A stretch of DNA of 64,000 nucleotides from Adineta steineri (Eukaryota; Rotifera; Eurotatoria; Adinetida; Adinetidae). The position numbers and the translations under genes are program-made. The notes beneath the pieces were generated by a model. That model was given only the letters and a program-made list of their open reading frames with translations, searched no databases and was not told the DNA's origin. Location of the stretch: contig CAJNOI010000002.1 of the NCBI GenBank assembly GCA_905250115.1, positions 1,070,957 to 1,134,956 of the forward strand, read 5' to 3'. Numbering within the stretch: the first letter of the stretch is position 1; each line of letters opens with the position of its first letter. Shown in pieces: positions 61,032 through 64,000 of the stretch.

Positions 61032-61360
61032 CCGACATCCGTCTCATCAATTTACAGTTCATTAGCGTTGCAGCTAGTGAATATGAGGAGAGATGATGAA
61101 GCAAATGATAACAATAAGCCAATTATTTAGCTGCCTGTCTGCTTCTCTCTCTTCCTTTTTCTCATGCTCTTATGTCTTTGCTCTCTTTCTCTCTCTCTCT
61201 CCCTATACCATAAAACACAATGAAAAGAAAGTGGACGAAGGAAAAGGAAGGTGAGTTTTTTTTTTCTTCTTATAACTGTGTTTGTGTCAGATGAACGGTT
61301 CATCACCAATGTGTTGCCAGAAACAGATCATCAGTAACATTAGCCTTCAGTAGTTACAGG

Positions 61361-61969
61361 TGAGTTATTTTCTTTCCTTTCTCGTCTAATTGTGTCTACT
61401 TGTCTATTCATCTTTTAGTTTAAAATCTCCCATCTCACCATTTTTTTAATATTAATGTTTATATTATATATGTATGCGCGTGCGTAGATATACATTAACT
61501 GTAGATGATCGACGAGAAATGGGTGGAGATGAAGTATCACATACATACATACATCAACTGACCATCTATGAAACAATATGAGATGAAAATTGGAAAAAAA
61601 ATAAGTTCATTCATCCATTTTGATCATGTCATGAGACAGACATACAATGTTTTTTACCTTACATTCCACTGTGTTCAAGGTTAAAAAAGAAATAGAAACG
61701 AAAGACAGCTAATCTTGCGTGTATATATATGCATGAGACCCACAGGGTTTAATATATATACAAAGCAAAAGTCGACGTGCGACATAAGTAACAAAAAAAA
61801 GAAGAAGAAGTTACAAACGTCAACGATAGTATAGCGTGTAAGAGGTGTTAGAATTAGCTGCTGGCTATTCTACATTCATCAATACATATATCTATGTACG
61901 CAAACATGCGTGAATAGATAGAGAAGCTCAAGTCTTTTTTTCTTCTCTTCATCTCACTCTTTCTTCTAG
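61361..61969 (+). other. 5' UTR intron of the Ig-domain gene
   Basis: A consensus donor (TTACAG then GTGAGT, GT at 61361) and a strong acceptor (TCACTCTTTCTTCTAG, AG at 61968-61969) bracket about 609 nt with no coding frame. The acceptor lies 29 nt upstream of the chosen start codon. It is inferred from splice signals only. Confidence 0.5.
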
Positions 61970-62002
61970 ATGTACGATCATTTTTACATATTGATGAAAT
62001 GA
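61970..62002 (+). other. Upstream ORF overlapping the start of the Ig-domain protein
   Basis: Directly after the inferred acceptor an ATG opens a ten-codon frame that ends in TGA at 62000-62002. That stop overlaps the main start codon (ATG at 61999-62001) as ATGA, an arrangement known to allow termination-reinitiation or to restrain translation. Confidence 0.5.
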
Positions 62003-63961
62003 TTATCCGTCGTCTTATGACGACACTACTTTTAACCGTTTTGCACACAATGACAAATAGTTTAAAAGATGATACACCTATATCTCGAGATTATATTAAT
62101 GTCAATGTGGGCAAACGGGTACGACTAGAATGCGAACTAAGTAATTTAACAATGTCTGGTAATACGAAGGTAAGTTCAATTATGAATGACATTCTTTTTT
62201 TTTCACCTGTCGTCAAATGTCTAATGATCATTGACATTTGAGAAGACGAATAAAAAAAAAAGAACTTTTCATTTGATTATAATCAAACTTAATGATCCCT
62301 ATTTCTTTTTTTTTCTTCTTCTTCTTGTAAAGGGTCTATGGTTACGTTTAGAAGATGCCGAAGTATTTTTCTATTCAGCAAGTCGAATTAATACTGATCA
62401 ACGTTTTCAAATAGAACAACGCCCTATTCTTCACATTAATAATGGCACATCATATGAAATAATGACATATTCATTGACAATTGATGATGTACGTTTAGCA
62501 GATGATGGGACATATTCATGTCAAGAAGACAATAGAATTATCAAACTATTCGTTTTAAATATTGTTGGTAAGTATGATCATGACCAGTTTATGACATATG
62601 TACATACATTACATTTGATAACATTGGATTACATCATACATTTTTAAGTCTAATATATAAATAGAGAAGATCACGAGAAGAAAAGAAATTAAAATAAGAC
62701 AATAATCAGTCATCGATTTTTCTTTCTTTTCTTCTTTCTTCCTTTAATACTAATAAATACTGAACAAAGAAAAGAGAATCAGACGTAGTTTTTCTTTAAG
62801 TGGATACTAGACGTTCTTTTTCTTCTTTTTTTTATTATTTAATTAGAACGACCATACTTTGTTACTCATGAATATACGACATTATTACGTACACAAATCG
62901 GAAAAAATGTGTCTATTGCATGTGAAGCACAAGGCAAACCAAGTCCATTTGTCAGTTGGATAAAAAAGATAGATGGTATAGATTAAAAACAATAAGAATT
63001 TTATATTCATCTTTTGTTATTCTTTCAATACAGACGATCAACCCAAAACGATGATCAATTGTACAACTACGCCTACCACCTGTCAATTGAATCTTTTCGA
63101 TGTTAATCGTTGGCACAATGGAATATATGAATGTGTAGCAGCGAATTCTATTGGTACTATTGGTCGATTTTATACACTTGATGTTCAATGTAAATTTTCT
63201 AAATTGAAAACAAAAAAATTAGAATTCAAATTATTATTTTTGCTTTTTATTAGTTCCACCAGATGTATATAGTCCCAAAGTAAAATCTTTTCATTCGATT
63301 GGTGATACAATTACGTTTGAATGTTTGATTGATGCTAATCCGGAACCGGATATACGATGGTTACATCGATTCACCGATGATATTAATCAAGAAATGGATT
63401 TATCTGGTCAATTTAATCAAGGATATAATAATAATAATAATAACAAAAGAAGAGAAAATTCAATTTGGTCGATTTCACAAGAAAAAATTAATTCAACTAG
63501 ATGGAAAACAAGTCTTTTCATTAAAGTAATACAATCATTTCCTTTCGAAAGAAATATCAATTATTGTTTATTTACTTTTTTTTCTAGCATATACCAAAAC
63601 GATTTTTTAATTCAAAATTTATTTGTCGTGCTATAAATCGTCATGGTCAAAGTGAAAAATCCATAACAGTTATACAAAATCATCATCATGTTGCAAAAAA
63701 ACATCGTCATACTACACCACCTATTAAAACAACAGCAATAACAACAACACCAGTTGATCTATATAAACAATATAATGCGGATGAATATCAATCAACAAGT
63801 ACAACAGGTAAATATTAAATTTTATAATTTTATTAAATTTTTTTTTTTGTTATTTAGATTTTTTATCACAAGAAACAGATGAAATTACTAATCGATCAAA
63901 AAGACTTTCTCCATATATATTCTATTCATTTATTCTAGGACTTTATTCATTTGTACAATGA
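61999..63961 (+). CDS. Three-Ig-domain cell-adhesion protein with GPI-anchor signal (IgLON/lachesin-like)
   Basis: Seven exons (61999-62169, 62333-62567, 62847-62975, 63034-63189, 63254-63525, 63588-63807, 63858-63961) encode 428 residues. A signal peptide (RLMTTLLLTVLHTMTNS) leads to three Ig folds. Ig1: RVRLECELSN, LWLRL, DDGTYSCQED. Ig2: VSIACEAQGKPSPFVSWIKK, NGIYECVAAN. Ig3: ITFECLIDANPEPDIRWLHR, KFICRAINRHGQSE. Each keeps the Cys pair and Trp. A Thr/His-rich stalk and a short hydrophobic end (SPYIFYSFILGLYSFVQ) without cytoplasmic residues suit GPI anchoring. The order and size match IgLON, lachesin and related neuronal adhesion proteins. Ig3 carries an Asn-rich insert (a run of AAT codons near 63425-63445). 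Confidence 0.87.
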
Positions 63962-64000
63962 TAATATACTTATATTTCTATATCTGTTTCTCTTTTTTTT

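Larger units (their letters stand above)
58382..61360. other. Long upstream region with simple repeats
   Basis: No coding exon is supported. Simple repeats are dense: a purine tract of GAT/GAA/GGA triplets near 59887-59965, CTTT repeats near 60360-60410, TA repeats near 60108-60125 and 60446-60472, a CAT triplet run near 61005-61030, and a CT run near 61165-61203. The end (about 61300-61360) probably contains the first, non-coding exon of the Ig-domain gene. Confidence 0.5.

Overview
The window reads as a gene-dense, AT-rich nuclear scaffold from a small invertebrate animal. Genes are broken by many very short introns (about 50-65 nt, GT...AG), the standard code is used, and the content is purely metazoan: a Dachshund Ski/Sno factor, EPAC, a GnRH/AKH-type GPCR, a neuronal calcium sensor, an IgLON-like adhesion protein, IFT54 and a homeobox gene. 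Base composition, intron size and compactness suggest a rotifer, possibly a bdelloid such as Rotaria or Adineta; this is inference, since no marker gene settles it. I see no tRNA, rRNA, CRISPR, intact transposon or viral gene.

Layout. 0-9 kb: the 3' end of a DUF218/YdcF-like gene (+) meets IFT54/TRAF3IP1 (-) tail to tail; after 2.7 kb of regulatory-looking sequence comes Dachshund (+). 9.7-25.7 kb: UBE4B (+), a 206-residue unknown protein (+) and RABL3 (+) follow each other with gaps of 191 and 138 nt. One UBE4B intron, 7.6 kb long where most introns are near 55 nt, holds a complete nine-exon antisense gene for a 1,955-residue Gln/Tyr/Ser-rich repeat protein that I do not recognise. 26.5-29.7 kb: N-myristoyltransferase (-) and snRNP Sm D1 (+) are divergent from a short shared promoter. 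30.4-34 kb: an EF-hand protein, a NAA60-like GNAT acetyltransferase and a small secreted Cys-rich module lie on the minus strand and may share splicing; a divergent homeobox gene faces them. 35.3-39.1 kb: a GnRH/AKH/corazonin-type receptor (-) and a small secreted CxxxC...CxxxC peptide (-) with a clear TATA box. 39.1-43.6 kb: gene-poor. 43.7-48 kb: EPAC/RAPGEF (+), cut off by a 100-N assembly gap, then a SUEL-lectin/CUB membrane receptor (-). 50.7-58.4 kb: a myristoylatable neuronal calcium sensor (+), a GT32-like type II glycosyltransferase (+), a B-box/coiled-coil protein with a W2-like tail (+), an XTBD (XRN2-binding) miniprotein (-) and an unknown 128-residue protein (-). 58.4-64 kb: a long upstream region with simple repeats, then a three-Ig, GPI-anchor-type adhesion protein (+) with a 5' UTR intron and a uORF whose stop overlaps the main start.

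Functionally the genes are a mixture of housekeeping (Sm D1, NMT, UBE4B, RABL3, IFT54), signalling (EPAC, GPCR, calcium sensor), development (dac, homeobox) and surface proteins. The strongest leads for something undescribed are the nested antisense repeat gene, the possible secreted-module/GNAT splice fusion, the CxxxC hairpin peptide, and the tight same-strand gene runs with splice acceptors just before start codons, which would fit spliced-leader processing.
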